From assembly GCF_040274945.1 (NCBI RefSeq), contig NZ_JBEMAR010000001.1, positions 446,271 through 510,270 of the forward strand: DNA of 64,000 bases. Direction: 5' to 3'. Both the position numbers and the translations under genes were made by a program. Positions 25,982 to 34,946 of this stretch are shown piece after piece; the stretch's first letter is position 1; each line of letters starts with the position of its first letter. A model generated the notes under the pieces. The model saw only the letters and a list, made by a program, of their open reading frames with translations. It had not been told where the DNA came from and ran no database searches. This stretch comes from Carnobacterium_B sp040274945 (GTDB taxonomy: Bacteria; Bacillota; Bacilli; Lactobacillales; Carnobacteriaceae).

Positions 25982-26893
25982 TTAACTATTAACCTCTTGC
26001 TGTTCATGTTGATGTAGCCATTGGGTAATATCTTCTGGGTAATTAAGTTCAAGATTTATTTGTTCATTTGTAAAAGGATGACTAAAGTTCAGTTCTCTGC
26101 AATGCAGCGCCTGCCTAGTTATCCAAGTATTTTTTTCACCACCATATAAGTCATCACCCATTAATGGATGACCGATATGGGCAAAATGTACCCTAATTTG
26201 GTGGGTCCTGCCGGTGTGCAATTGAATATCAACTAAAGTAGCTTGTGGAAAAGATCCTTTGATCCAATATTCAGTTAACGCTTCTTTTCCAGAATCATGA
26301 GCTCTTCTAGTAATAATTGAATCAGTGGTGCGGGCGATTGGCGCATCAATAAATCCATGTTCAGCTTTGTTCAACTGCCCACCGATTAAGGCAGTATATT
26401 TTTTTGTAATTTCTTTAGCTCTTAATTTAGTATCCATTAGTGCATGTGCGTATCCATGTTTAGCAAACAACATAAGGCCTGTGGTGTCACGGTCAAGTCT
26501 AGTCACAATATGAATAACCTGATCAGCGTAATTTTGACGTACATAATAGCCCTTGACGCGATTAGCCATAGTTCCTTCAGGATGTACTTGAGAAGGGACT
26601 GAGGCTACCCCATATGGTTTATTTACAACCAAATAGTGCTCATCTTCGTATACGATATCAATAGGAATATCAATAGGGACAGTTGTTTCATGAGGCGCTT
26701 CATCAGGGATGGTAACTTGCACAGTATCTTTGCTTTTTAAAAGATAGCGTACCGTTACCTCCGTTTCATTAACTTCGATCTTTCCTCCATGAAACTTTAT
26801 TTTTGCTAGTAAACTACGTGAAATTCCTTTTGTTTTTAGAAATGACTTCACTTGTAAACTAGTTGGCAAATCATAACTCCAACTAAATTTCAT
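25982..26893 (-). CDS. RluA/RluD family pseudouridine synthase
   Basis: RNA pseudouridine synthase of about 303 residues. An S4-like N-terminal RNA-binding region (LAKIKFHGGKIEVNETEV) precedes the catalytic domain with the aspartate in HIVTRLDRDTTG near residue 125. LHTGRTHQIRVHFAH and GDDLYGG are typical. The start MKFSWSY at 26891-26893 overlaps the end of the NAD kinase gene by 11 nt. Equivalent of Bacillus YjbO; the modified rRNA position is not deducible. Confidence 0.92.
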   Translation of the reverse strand: MKFSWSYDLPTSLQVKSFLKTKGISRSLLAKIKFHGGKIEVNETEVTVRYLLKSKDTVQVTIPDEAPHETTVPIDIPIDIVYEDEHYLVVNKPYGVASVPSQVHPEGTMANRVKGYYVRQNYADQVIHIVTRLDRDTTGLMLFAKHGYAHALMDTKLRAKEITKKYTALIGGQLNKAEHGFIDAPIARTTDSIITRRAHDSGKEALTEYWIKGSFPQATLVDIQLHTGRTHQIRVHFAHIGHPLMGDDLYGGEKNTWITRQALHCRELNFSHPFTNEQINLELNYPEDITQWLHQHEQQEVNS

Positions 26894-27695
26894 ATTTTTT
26901 TTTCGCTCCAATAAAAGCATCTTCAACTCGACTCCAGAAATGAGTATGTCTGTATCGAGCAAAGTGAATGCGTTCTTTCGCAATGCTATAAGTTAATTCA
27001 GTAATATTCTTCTCAGAAGAGGTTAACTGGTCAATCGTTAAAACAAATCCTTCTGTAGTAAGTGGTTTTATTCTGATCCATTCATCTCGTGCCACAATTA
27101 AAGGAGACCCTAAGATGCGAAAAACGCGATTATTAATAGGTGCAATTTCAGTTAACTGCAATGCTTCAAGACGTGGATGGATAACAGCTCCTCCAACAGA
27201 CTTATTGTAACCTGTTGAACCAGTAGGCGTTGAGATACACATCCCATCTCCCCTAAACCGCTCAAACAACTCGTCCTTTATAAAGACATCACACACCATA
27301 GTCCCGTCTATACGTTTCATTGTTGATTCATTTAAGGATAAAAAGTGAGAAGGTTCCTTTTGTCCTTGATAGGTCACTTTTACATCAAGCAACGGGTAAC
27401 TGACACTTTCACCTTTATCTTTAAGAAGACTTGCGACGAGATCTTCTAGTTCATAGTCTCGCCAATCGGTATAAAAGCCTAAATGCCCTGTATGTACGCC
27501 CACAAAGCGGACTTGATCAAGCATATGGGCATACCTGTGAAAGGCGGACAACAGCGTTCCATCTCCACCAATCGTTACAACGACATCTGGATTTTTATCA
27601 TCTAACTGAAGACGGTTCTTCAAACAGAGTATACGAAATTGTTCGGCTAGCTTTAAAGATTGCTCAACATTATTATTAACTACTGCTATTTTCAA
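26883..27695 (-). CDS. nadK: NAD kinase
   Basis: Makes NADP from NAD and ATP (PpnK/YjbN type), about 270 residues. Motifs: VVTIGGDGTLLSAFH near residue 45, GHLGFYTDW, NESTMKRIDG, FRGDGMCISTPTGSTGYN. The N-terminus LKIAVVNNN matches the family start if the TTG at 27693-27695 is used, 4-6 nt after AAGGGGGG. An upstream ATG at 27746 adds 17 unlikely residues. Gene order relQ-nadK-rluD equals Bacillus yjbM-yjbN-yjbO. Confidence 0.95.
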   Translation of the reverse strand: MKIAVVNNNVEQSLKLAEQFRILCLKNRLQLDDKNPDVVVTIGGDGTLLSAFHRYAHMLDQVRFVGVHTGHLGFYTDWRDYELEDLVASLLKDKGESVSYPLLDVKVTYQGQKEPSHFLSLNESTMKRIDGTMVCDVFIKDELFERFRGDGMCISTPTGSTGYNKSVGGAVIHPRLEALQLTEIAPINNRVFRILGSPLIVARDEWIRIKPLTTEGFVLTIDQLTSSEKNITELTYSIAKERIHFARYRHTHFWSRVEDAFIGAKKKYEI

Positions 27696-27752
27696 AGTTG
27701 TCCCCCCTTTTTCATTTAAACATGTTGCTGTAGCAGCTTCAATCAATATGCA

Positions 27753-28415
27753 TTAAAAAAAATCATTGTTTTCAGGTGCTTTATTGATTGCTGTTCTTTT
27801 ATTATGAGAAAATAAGTGCTGTGCTTCTTGGATTTCTTCTCTAATTTGAGACATTTCTTCATCTAATTGAAAAGCGGCTTCTGCTGCTCTTTTTAACCGG
27901 ACATTGATGGCATCCGGAAACTCACCTTGATATTTGTAATTTAACGAATGTTCAATCGTTGCCCAAAAATTCATAGCTAACGTCCGCACCTGTATTTCAA
28001 CAAGGATTCTTTTTTCACCATGAATTAATTGCACTGGGTATTCAAACACAACATGATAGGAACGGTAACCACTTTCTTTCTTATTTGAGATATAATCTCG
28101 TTCTTCAATGATTTTCATATCATTTCGACTTCTTAACAAACTAACGACTTCATGAATGTCCTCTACAAATTGACACATTATTCTTAGTCCTGCTATATCT
28201 TGCATTTCAGTCTCTAGATCTTCAAAAGAAATATTCCTTAATGCCGCTTTTCCAATAATACTATTCACTGGCTTTACTCTTCCAGTAACAAATTCAATTG
28301 GTACATGCAGATTACTTCTACTGTATTCTTTGCGAATACCTTTTAATTTAATTTTTAACTCTTCAACAGCTTGATTATAAGGTGTTAAAAAATTTTCCCA
28401 ATTTTGATCCATCAT
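27753..28415 (-). CDS. relQ: GTP pyrophosphokinase RelQ (small alarmone synthetase)
   Basis: Synthesises (p)ppGpp from ATP and GTP or GDP. At 220 residues it has only a synthetase domain, without the HD hydrolase or TGS/ACT parts of RelA. Signatures: KLKGIRKEYSR, EDLETEMQDIAGLRI, GYRSYHVVFEYP, ILVEIQVRTLAMNFWATIEH. Tetramer-forming RelQ proteins are usually stress-induced by transcription. First gene of the run that continues to DUF3006, divergent from the CYTH gene. Confidence 0.94.
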   Translation of the reverse strand: MMDQNWENFLTPYNQAVEELKIKLKGIRKEYSRSNLHVPIEFVTGRVKPVNSIIGKAALRNISFEDLETEMQDIAGLRIMCQFVEDIHEVVSLLRSRNDMKIIEERDYISNKKESGYRSYHVVFEYPVQLIHGEKRILVEIQVRTLAMNFWATIEHSLNYKYQGEFPDAINVRLKRAAEAAFQLDEEMSQIREEIQEAQHLFSHNKRTAINKAPENNDFF

Positions 28416-28572
28416 TTTATACCCTCTTTTAGGAACTTATGATTTACACTATTTAAAGTGTGATACGGCTTCATTTTACCATATTTCCCCTAAAAGGAGA
28501 AATAGACTAAAATAGAAATTAAATGATAAAATAAATAGACTCATTAAATTAATTTAAAAGGAGAATAACTGA

Positions 28573-29145
28573 ATGACTCAGCAAATAGAGATTGAATTTA
28601 AAAATAGTTTAACAAAAACAGAATACACTAATTTATTAAAGGACTTAAACCTGTCTGAAAATGATTGTTATATTCAAGAAAATCATTATTATGATACTAA
28701 AGATTGGAAATTAAAAAATAAACACTCGGCTTTGCGTATTCGTTTATTTGCAACTTCTGCTGAATTAACCTTAAAGACACCTCTTGGGGAAGATTTATTA
28801 GAAACAACTGACCCTTTATCATTAAAAGAAGCACAGCAATTTTTAAATTCAAAAACTATTAAAACAGATGGCTATGTAGCAAACAAACTTGTTGAATTAC
28901 AAATCGATCCAAAAAATTTGCGTTTATTTGGATCCTTAACAACTAAGCGGTGTGAAAAAAGGATTCCTCAAGGACTTATTGTATTAGATGAAAGTTCATA
29001 TGGCACTAATAAGGACTACGAATTGGAATTTGAAGCAGCCTCTCGTGCAACTGGGAAAGTTTATTTTGAACAATTTCTAAAGAAATATTCAATAGAAAAA
29101 AGACCCACCAAGAATAAAATTGTTCGAATGATGGAATCAATATAG
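28573..29145 (+). CDS. CYTH domain protein (YjbK-like)
   Basis: 190-residue triphosphate tunnel metalloenzyme fold. The signature EXEXK appears at the N-terminus as EIEFK, with strands LRIRLF, ELTLKTP and LIVLDESSYG around the tunnel. The Bacillus counterpart YjbK is placed beside yjbM as here. Likely activity is on inorganic polyphosphate or nucleoside triphosphates, unproven. SD AAAGGAG. Monocistronic or joined weakly to yjbH 188 bp downstream. Confidence 0.87.
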   Translation: MTQQIEIEFKNSLTKTEYTNLLKDLNLSENDCYIQENHYYDTKDWKLKNKHSALRIRLFATSAELTLKTPLGEDLLETTDPLSLKEAQQFLNSKTIKTDGYVANKLVELQIDPKNLRLFGSLTTKRCEKRIPQGLIVLDESSYGTNKDYELEFEAASRATGKVYFEQFLKKYSIEKRPTKNKIVRMMESI

Positions 29146-29333
29146 CAGTTTATCATTGCTATTAAAGGATTTCATCTAAAATGTGGCGACTTTGTTACAA
29201 TTCATACGAATTTTAGTCCAAAAACAAGGCCCTTTATTATATTTTTTTAGCTATTTTTGATAAAGTATATTTGTTAACAAAAAGACCATGTATATAAATA
29301 TAAAATCAAAGACTAAGGCTAAGGTGAAAATAA

Positions 29334-30020
29334 ATGTTCTCAACTACACATACAAAAAATGAATCCACTCATAATGAAATGATTGAAATTTATTTATTTA
29401 TTAATCCAATTGACTCCCGTTGCTTACAAGCTGAAAAAGAAGTTTTGAAGTTTGTTGAAAAATCTACTGGTAAAATACGCGTTCAGTTTATTCCAATTCA
29501 TAATTTAAGTACCGTTACTCAGTACCTTACTACAAATAATTTATCAAAAAGTGATTTAAACTTACGTAATGCTGTATGTTCTGTAACTTACGATATCTGT
29601 CTTTATTATTCTGCTGCTACAATGCAAGGAAAGAAAAAAGGACGTAATTTTTTACTAGAACTGCAAGATGCACTAATTGAACAAAAAAAATCTTTTTCAG
29701 AAGCTCTTGTTTTAGAAGCAGCTAAAAAAGTTAAATTAGATATTCCAATGTTTCTTGAAGATAAAGAATTAGAATTTACAAAAACTTCCTTTGAAGCTGA
29801 TCAAAAAGTAGCTCGTGAAATGAATGCTTTTAACGCTCCTTCTTGTGTATTATTTAGTGATCAACATAAAGATCATGGTTTATTAATTGAAGAAGGCATC
29901 ACCGTTGAATTGCTTCAAGCCTTGCATAACCCTAACCCATTAATCATCGAAGCAAGAAATCAAATGATTTCTAAAAATGGTATTCGTTCAATTAATAAAG
30001 CTTCATTGCAAGTATTGTAA
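29334..30020 (+). CDS. yjbH: YjbH family Spx adaptor (DsbA/thioredoxin-like fold)
   Basis: Adaptor that binds Spx and speeds its degradation by ClpXP; the effect is lost under disulfide stress. 228 residues, shorter than the ~300 of Bacillus. The fold is DsbA-like: EIYLFINPIDSRC places a lone cysteine where a CxxC would be, as expected for a non-redox adaptor. The mid part holds helical LLELQDALIEQKKSF, then MNAFNAPSCVLFS. SD AAGGTG. Its client gene spx is 4 kb away in the same window. Confidence 0.86.
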   Translation: MFSTTHTKNESTHNEMIEIYLFINPIDSRCLQAEKEVLKFVEKSTGKIRVQFIPIHNLSTVTQYLTTNNLSKSDLNLRNAVCSVTYDICLYYSAATMQGKKKGRNFLLELQDALIEQKKSFSEALVLEAAKKVKLDIPMFLEDKELEFTKTSFEADQKVAREMNAFNAPSCVLFSDQHKDHGLLIEEGITVELLQALHNPNPLIIEARNQMISKNGIRSINKASLQVL

Positions 30021-30040
30021 TCATTTATTTTTTAGTCCAT

Positions 30041-30084
30041 ACATCAAAAAAAACTGAGCCTGTTGGCTCAGTTTTTTTTGATGT
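30041..30084. terminator. Bidirectional terminator between yjbH and pepF
   Basis: A perfect 20-bp stem with loop TGTT, GC core CTGAGCC / GGCTCAG and A8/T8 flanks. It serves both convergent genes. Confidence 0.95.
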
Positions 30085-30087
30085 ATT

Positions 30088-31902
30088 TTACTTTAAGGTT
30101 TCAATAAGCTCTTCTAATTCATTTAATCTAGATTCAAAAACTTTCATAGCATCTTCTAGATATGTTTTCTTAGTCATGTCTACGCCTGCTTTTTTCATTA
30201 CTTCAATAGGATAATCACTGCTTCCAGATTTCAAATAATTTAAATAGTTATCTAAAGCACCTTCTTCACCATTGACAATCTTAGCAGCTAAAGCTGTAGC
30301 AGCTGAAAAACCAGTTGAATATTGATAAACATAATAATTGTAATAAAAATGAGGTATCCTAGTCCATTCGAAAGCTATTTCAGGATCTTTTACAACATCT
30401 GGCCCATAATAACGGGCATTTAGATCACCGTAATAATTTGATAAAAATTCACTTGTTAAAGGTGTTCCTTTTGCATCTTCTTCATGAATAAAATGTTCGA
30501 ACTCCGCGAATTGAGTTTGTCTAAATATAGTTCCTTTAAATCCATCTAAATAATGATTCAGTACATACGCTCTAACCTTTGGATCTTTTTGTGTCTCTAA
30601 TAAATAATCTGTTAAAATATTTTCATTTGTAGTGGAAGCTATTTCTGCTAAGAAGATAGAATAATCACCATAGACATAGGGTTGATTCGTTCTTGTATAA
30701 TAGCTGTGAACACTATGACCTAGTTCATGGACCAGCGTATACAAATGATTTAAAGAATCATGCCAGTTCAATAAGATATAAGGATTCGTATCGTATGATC
30801 CAGAAGAATAGGCTCCACTTCTTTTCCCATCATTTTCTACACTGTCAATCCAACGGTTATTAAATGCTTTTTTCAGTACAGATAAGTAATCTTCACCCAA
30901 AGGTTCTAATGCTTTTAATGTTTCTGCTTGGGCATCTTTATACGTATACTTAATTCCTGCTTCACCACTTATTGGAGTATACATATCGTACATATGAAGT
31001 TCTTCTACCTCTAGTAATTCTTTTCTCAAAGCAACATAGCGATGCAGCAATGGTAAATGCTCATAAACAACATCTAATAAAGTATCATATACAGCTTCTG
31101 GTATATGGTTGTTGCTTAATGCTTTCTCACGTGCAGATTGATAGTGATGGACTTTTGCATTGTAATTATGGTATTTAACGTGTGAGGAAAGAGTACTTGA
31201 AAAAGTATTTTGTAACCCTTCATACACTTTATATAGCTGTTTGAAAGCTGATTCGCGAACAGAGCGATCAGTGCTTTCCATTAGTTGTCCATATACACCG
31301 TGTGATAACTGAATATTGTTTCCTTCCTCGTCCTTAATGGTTGGGAAAGTTATATCTGCATTATTCAAAATACTAAATGTGCGACTTGAAGCATTAAAAA
31401 TTTCTCCTGCCCCTGCTAACAATGCTTCTTCATTGGCACTCAAAACGTGTTTTCTAGCAGCAGTTAATTGTTCGATAAAATGTTTGTAAATGACTAAATC
31501 TTCATTCTCACTAAAATAGTGGGCTATTTTTTCTTCTGACAATTCTAAAACTTCAGGTTCAAACCATGAGATGGCTTCATTAGCCTGTGTAGCTAATTTA
31601 CTAGCTTGTTCATACATTCCTTGATAGATTGAGTTTGTTGTATCTTGATCATTTTTTAATTGAGCATAGACATACAATGTTTCCAATTGATTTGATAAAT
31701 CTAAAATAGATTGAATAGCTTTTAAAAACCTGTCTGATCCGTTATCAAGCGTTCCTTTATAAGATGTAACAAATCCTATTTTATCTTCAAGTTCTTTATA
31801 AGATTTTTTGAAGTCATCATCGGATTGAAAAATAACTTCTAGATTCCATGTCAATTCATTAGGTACTTTATTTCTTGTTGGCAGTTTTTTTGATTCACTC
31901 AT
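30088..31902 (-). CDS. pepF: Oligoendopeptidase F
   Basis: Cytoplasmic M3B zinc metallopeptidase that cuts oligopeptides brought in by Opp. 604 residues, typical length. The zinc motif HELGH lies near residue 390 in TLVHELGHSVHSYYTR, and the third ligand region is FLAEIASTTNE. The N-terminal helical region is normal. SD AGGAGG. It sits in a minus-strand stretch with coiA and mecA; in several Firmicutes pepF neighbours coiA and spx as here. Confidence 0.96.
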   Translation of the reverse strand: MSESKKLPTRNKVPNELTWNLEVIFQSDDDFKKSYKELEDKIGFVTSYKGTLDNGSDRFLKAIQSILDLSNQLETLYVYAQLKNDQDTTNSIYQGMYEQASKLATQANEAISWFEPEVLELSEEKIAHYFSENEDLVIYKHFIEQLTAARKHVLSANEEALLAGAGEIFNASSRTFSILNNADITFPTIKDEEGNNIQLSHGVYGQLMESTDRSVRESAFKQLYKVYEGLQNTFSSTLSSHVKYHNYNAKVHHYQSAREKALSNNHIPEAVYDTLLDVVYEHLPLLHRYVALRKELLEVEELHMYDMYTPISGEAGIKYTYKDAQAETLKALEPLGEDYLSVLKKAFNNRWIDSVENDGKRSGAYSSGSYDTNPYILLNWHDSLNHLYTLVHELGHSVHSYYTRTNQPYVYGDYSIFLAEIASTTNENILTDYLLETQKDPKVRAYVLNHYLDGFKGTIFRQTQFAEFEHFIHEEDAKGTPLTSEFLSNYYGDLNARYYGPDVVKDPEIAFEWTRIPHFYYNYYVYQYSTGFSAATALAAKIVNGEEGALDNYLNYLKSGSSDYPIEVMKKAGVDMTKKTYLEDAMKVFESRLNELEELIETLK

Positions 31903-31986
31903 TAAAAGACCTCCTCGGAATTATCTTATCATCAATCTTACCATAAACTACCTTAAAATAAAGAAAAATTCCTTTAATCCTCTTTC

Positions 31987-33162
31987 TTATGAATCCATGA
32001 TAAGAGAATTATCTAACTTTAAAAAAGCGGTTATCTTTTCATTTTCATTTTTATATCTCTGTGGCTCCTTTTGTACCATCCATTCTGAATGAGAAATAGC
32101 TATTAGTACGCCGCGTTTGTTCAATAACGTGATAAAATGTATGATGCACTTTCTTTTACTTTCATCAGAGATGAGAGGCATAATATAAAAATTGAGCTCA
32201 TTATTTGTTATCATTATTGTAGTTTTTTGGATAATTTCTTTTTTAGTTATAATGTCCCCGCTGTTTCTTTCCATTATCCATTCTAGAAACTGGTATTTCC
32301 AAAAATAAGAAAGTGTTTTGATAAATAATTGATTTTTCACGGGCAGATACACTTCTAGAGGCAATGAAACCAACGAATCGCCTTTTTTATAAATGTATTT
32401 TTGGAAGTCCACTATTATCGGTACTTGATAGTTCCTCCCCCTATTTAAATAATAATGACTTTGAATCAACTTTTTTTTAGGATCTATTTGGTTATTTGTT
32501 GAGTAAAGCAAGATTTGTTGTATTACGGTATTTAAACTAGTGGTTTCATCTATCTTTAAATGACGACATTGAGAAATTATAGATGCTGAATTTCCTTCTT
32601 GACTGATGTCATAATGGATGACAATATCGTTTGATTCTACATGCAATTCTAAAAAATAACACCCTATTTTGTTATGTTCCTGTATAAATAATCGCTGAAA
32701 ATTTGTTAATTTATCTTTTAATTGGAAATTTTGTCCTAATATCCAATAAACTCTATATCCATTTTTAATATAGCCTGATGTTCGTTCCATCATTCTTTCA
32801 GCAGAAAGAGCACTGCACTGAAACTCTAAAGCTACTGGCGTCTGTTCATCTAGCCAAATTAATAAATCTGGCCGCTGCTTTAAATTTGGTAAATAGGCTT
32901 CAAGTTGACAAGGCATTTCCTGTTGTGTAAACCAGCGATAAAGTATTTTTTTTCCTAAAATATGTTCTTGAGTTTCTCCTTCTGAAAAAACAGTACAATC
33001 ACTTTTTCGAAAGTGAGTAAAATGTGCTTGTTTGATTAATCCTTTTTTAAGAAAAACCGGTTCTTTACAACTTGGACAGTAATAGTCCCTTTTTTGTTTT
33101 TCATTTTTCTGCACATCTAATGCATTAACATATTGATTTCCCTTACTTACTGCAACTAACAT
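31987..33162 (-). CDS. coiA: CoiA-like competence protein
   Basis: 391 residues. The N-terminal zinc-ribbon-like part carries YYCPSCKEPVFLKKG, then AHFTH. A nuclease-like core follows with EHILGKKILYRWF and PVALEFQCSALS, the pattern of the CoiA nuclease domain. In streptococci CoiA acts after DNA uptake in recombination during transformation. No other late com gene is in the window, so competence of this organism is not shown. SD GAGGGG upstream. Lies between pepF and mecA. Confidence 0.85.
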   Translation of the reverse strand: MLVAVSKGNQYVNALDVQKNEKQKRDYYCPSCKEPVFLKKGLIKQAHFTHFRKSDCTVFSEGETQEHILGKKILYRWFTQQEMPCQLEAYLPNLKQRPDLLIWLDEQTPVALEFQCSALSAERMMERTSGYIKNGYRVYWILGQNFQLKDKLTNFQRLFIQEHNKIGCYFLELHVESNDIVIHYDISQEGNSASIISQCRHLKIDETTSLNTVIQQILLYSTNNQIDPKKKLIQSHYYLNRGRNYQVPIIVDFQKYIYKKGDSLVSLPLEVYLPVKNQLFIKTLSYFWKYQFLEWIMERNSGDIITKKEIIQKTTIMITNNELNFYIMPLISDESKRKCIIHFITLLNKRGVLIAISHSEWMVQKEPQRYKNENEKITAFLKLDNSLIMDS

Positions 33163-33238
33163 TCTAATTAATCCCCTCTCTTTGCTATTCTATTTAAACT
33201 ATCCGCAAAGAAGGTGAGAACGCTACTAACAAACAAAA

Positions 33239-33269
33239 AAATCAAAGAAAGATAACCTTTCTTTGATTT
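33239..33269 (-). terminator. Terminator of mecA
   Basis: A 13-bp perfect stem AAATCAAAGAAAG / CTTTCTTTGATTT, loop of 5. The minus-strand T-run continues to seven. Confidence 0.9.
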
Positions 33270-33289
33270 CCAATTTAATACTATTTAGT

Positions 33290-33961
33290 TTATTTAAAGT
33301 AGTGACGTGTTAACTCTAATGCATTTTTTTCCATTAGTATTTTGCCATGTTCTTCTAAAACACCTTGAGTAATAGGCGTTTTTTCAGCAAACTCTAGCGC
33401 AAGAGCGATTTCTTCCTCAGCACTTCTTTCTGTCATTTCATTAACAAAAAAGACTAGATTTAAATAGTAGCTTTCTTTGTAAAGAAAGAGATTAGAACGA
33501 GCCTTATCAACATGCATCATTTTTGATAATTCAATCATATCTTCAAACTGATTAAATTTCAAAACAACTTCTTTTATTTCCTCTTCAATTTGATTTGCGG
33601 TTTCATCAATATCAGTTTCGGATTTTTCTAAATTTTGTACCATTTGTTTTTTTATATATTGAGAGAATTCATCTGAGTTAAGATTCTCAGATGCTGAAGA
33701 AAAGTCTAATTGGTCGTTTAATGGTCCACCTTTACTAATAAACAATTCTAGTCCATTTCCATTTGGCAATACTTGAAATGTTATGGCATCAGATTCATGG
33801 AATTGTTCGTCAACATCCACTTCTTCTAAGATACTATAAAAGAAATTTTCAATTTGTTTGTGATTTCCTAAAAGATCTAAAAATGTTACGCCTCTTTCTT
33901 CTAAATCAGCATTCTCAATCAATACTCGGATGGTGTTTTCGTTAATGTGTTCCATTTCCAT
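33290..33961 (-). CDS. mecA: Adaptor protein MecA
   Basis: ClpC adaptor that targets regulators such as ComK or ComX, and misfolded proteins, to ClpCP. About 223 residues: the conserved N-terminal target-binding region MEMEHINENTIRVLIEN, an acidic linker with repeated Glu, and a C-terminal ClpC-binding domain (DKARSNLFLYKESYYLNL). The ATG at 33959-33961 follows GAGGTG by 7 nt and gives the family start; an ATG five codons earlier has no SD. Monocistronic, with its own terminator, next to spx. Confidence 0.94.
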   Translation of the reverse strand: MEMEHINENTIRVLIENADLEERGVTFLDLLGNHKQIENFFYSILEEVDVDEQFHESDAITFQVLPNGNGLELFISKGGPLNDQLDFSSASENLNSDEFSQYIKKQMVQNLEKSETDIDETANQIEEEIKEVVLKFNQFEDMIELSKMMHVDKARSNLFLYKESYYLNLVFFVNEMTERSAEEEIALALEFAEKTPITQGVLEEHGKILMEKNALELTRHYFK

Positions 33962-34071
33962 AGTCCTACACCTCATTTCTTTTCTTCATCGTTAAACCAT
34001 TTCAACTAATGAATAATCTATATAACCATTCTAAAGGAAATAAATAAAATGTAAAGTTAAAAGTGCCAAAA

Positions 34072-34104
34072 AAAACTACATCATCCTTTGGGATGTGTAG
34101 TTTT
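34072..34104 (-). terminator. Terminator of spx
   Basis: AAAACTACA-ATCC / GGAT-TGTAGTTTT stem with one bulge and a short loop; on the minus strand eight T follow. Confidence 0.88.
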
Positions 34105-34113
34105 ACCACATTA

Positions 34114-34512
34114 CTAATATCCAACTATCAGTTGTGCTTGTTTTAATTCAAGTGCTCTTACTTCACGAGGCAAGAAGCGACGGATTTCATCTTCATTATA
34201 TCCAACCTGTAATCTTTTTTCATCTACCATAATTGGTCGACGTAAAAGTCCTGGGTTATCTTGAATCAAATCGAACAACTCATTTAAAGGTAAATCATCA
34301 AGATCAACATTTAGTTCTTGAAATACTTTAGAACGGGTCGAAATGATTTCTTCTGTACCATCTTCTGTCATTCTTAAGATCGATTTAATTTCATCAATCG
34401 TCAGTGGTTCAGAAAAAATATTTCTCTCTTTATAAGTAATATTGTTTTCCTCTAACCAAGCTCTTGCTTTACGACACGATGTGCAACTAGGCGATGTATA
34501 TAAAGTTACCAT
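34114..34512 (-). CDS. spx: Transcriptional regulator Spx
   Basis: ArsC-fold regulator that binds the RNA polymerase alpha C-terminal domain and turns on thiol-stress genes. 132 residues, exact family size. The redox switch CxxC is C10-C13 (SPSCTSCRKAR). The alpha-contact region LLRRPIMVDEKRLQVGYN carries the conserved arginines. Controlled post-translationally by YjbH/ClpXP, whose adaptor gene is nearby. It is followed by its own terminator and preceded by a 434-bp gap. Confidence 0.96.
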   Translation of the reverse strand: MVTLYTSPSCTSCRKARAWLEENNITYKERNIFSEPLTIDEIKSILRMTEDGTEEIISTRSKVFQELNVDLDDLPLNELFDLIQDNPGLLRRPIMVDEKRLQVGYNEDEIRRFLPREVRALELKQAQLIVGY

Positions 34513-34946
34513 ATGTTATTCTCTCCTTTTTTAATCAGATAGATCGTTCAAAAAAATTGAGGACTGTTAATGAAACTATGAAATGCCTTACAAGATTATT
34601 ATAAAACATTCATTTTAAAATTACTACCCCTTTTGCCATCTTTTTGTCACTTATACTTAATTTTAACATTAATTTTACAGAGTAAAGTTTTTTTAGTTCA
34701 CATTTAAATATAGAAAACCCTTATTTAATAAGGTTTCCTCTTAAATAAGGATAATGATAATGAATACAAATAAAAATTCATTCTAAATAAAATAATGTTT
34801 TGAATTAAACATTATTTTGTTCAGCTTGTATTTATTTACAAGCATTCTCTATTGCTAAAATAATTTTATAAACTATTTATTCTTTTTTAGTAATAAAAAA
34901 AGCTACAAAGATGACTATTTTAGTCTTCTTTGTAGCTTTTACTCAA
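34513..34946. other. 434-bp AT-rich gap with stacked inverted repeats upstream of spx
   Basis: No gene is visible. A TATAAT box on the minus strand (34598-34603) could be a spx -10, but its -35 is poor. Farther out are three inverted repeats: AAACC/GGTTT around 34715-34736, AAAATAATGTTT/AAACATTATTTT (34789-34818) and GCTTGTA/TACAAGC (34824-34843). A GATAATGATAATGA string (34750-34763) resembles two hexamers of a Fur box. The right end holds the oppF terminator. Confidence 0.5.
34898..34940 (-). terminator. Terminator of the opp operon
   Basis: Stem AAAAGCTACAAAGA-GACTA / TAGTC-TCTTTGTAGCTTTT with one T-T mismatch and a TTT loop, 6 bp after the oppF stop, with further T residues on the minus strand. 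Confidence 0.9.

Noticed and set aside
34589..34603. PerR box at the spx promoter
   Set aside because: Only the right half (ATTATAA) fits; the left half has 3 of 7 matches.
34750..34763. Fur box GATAATGATAATGA
   Set aside because: Only two of three hexamers are present and no iron gene is near; kept only as part of the gap description.
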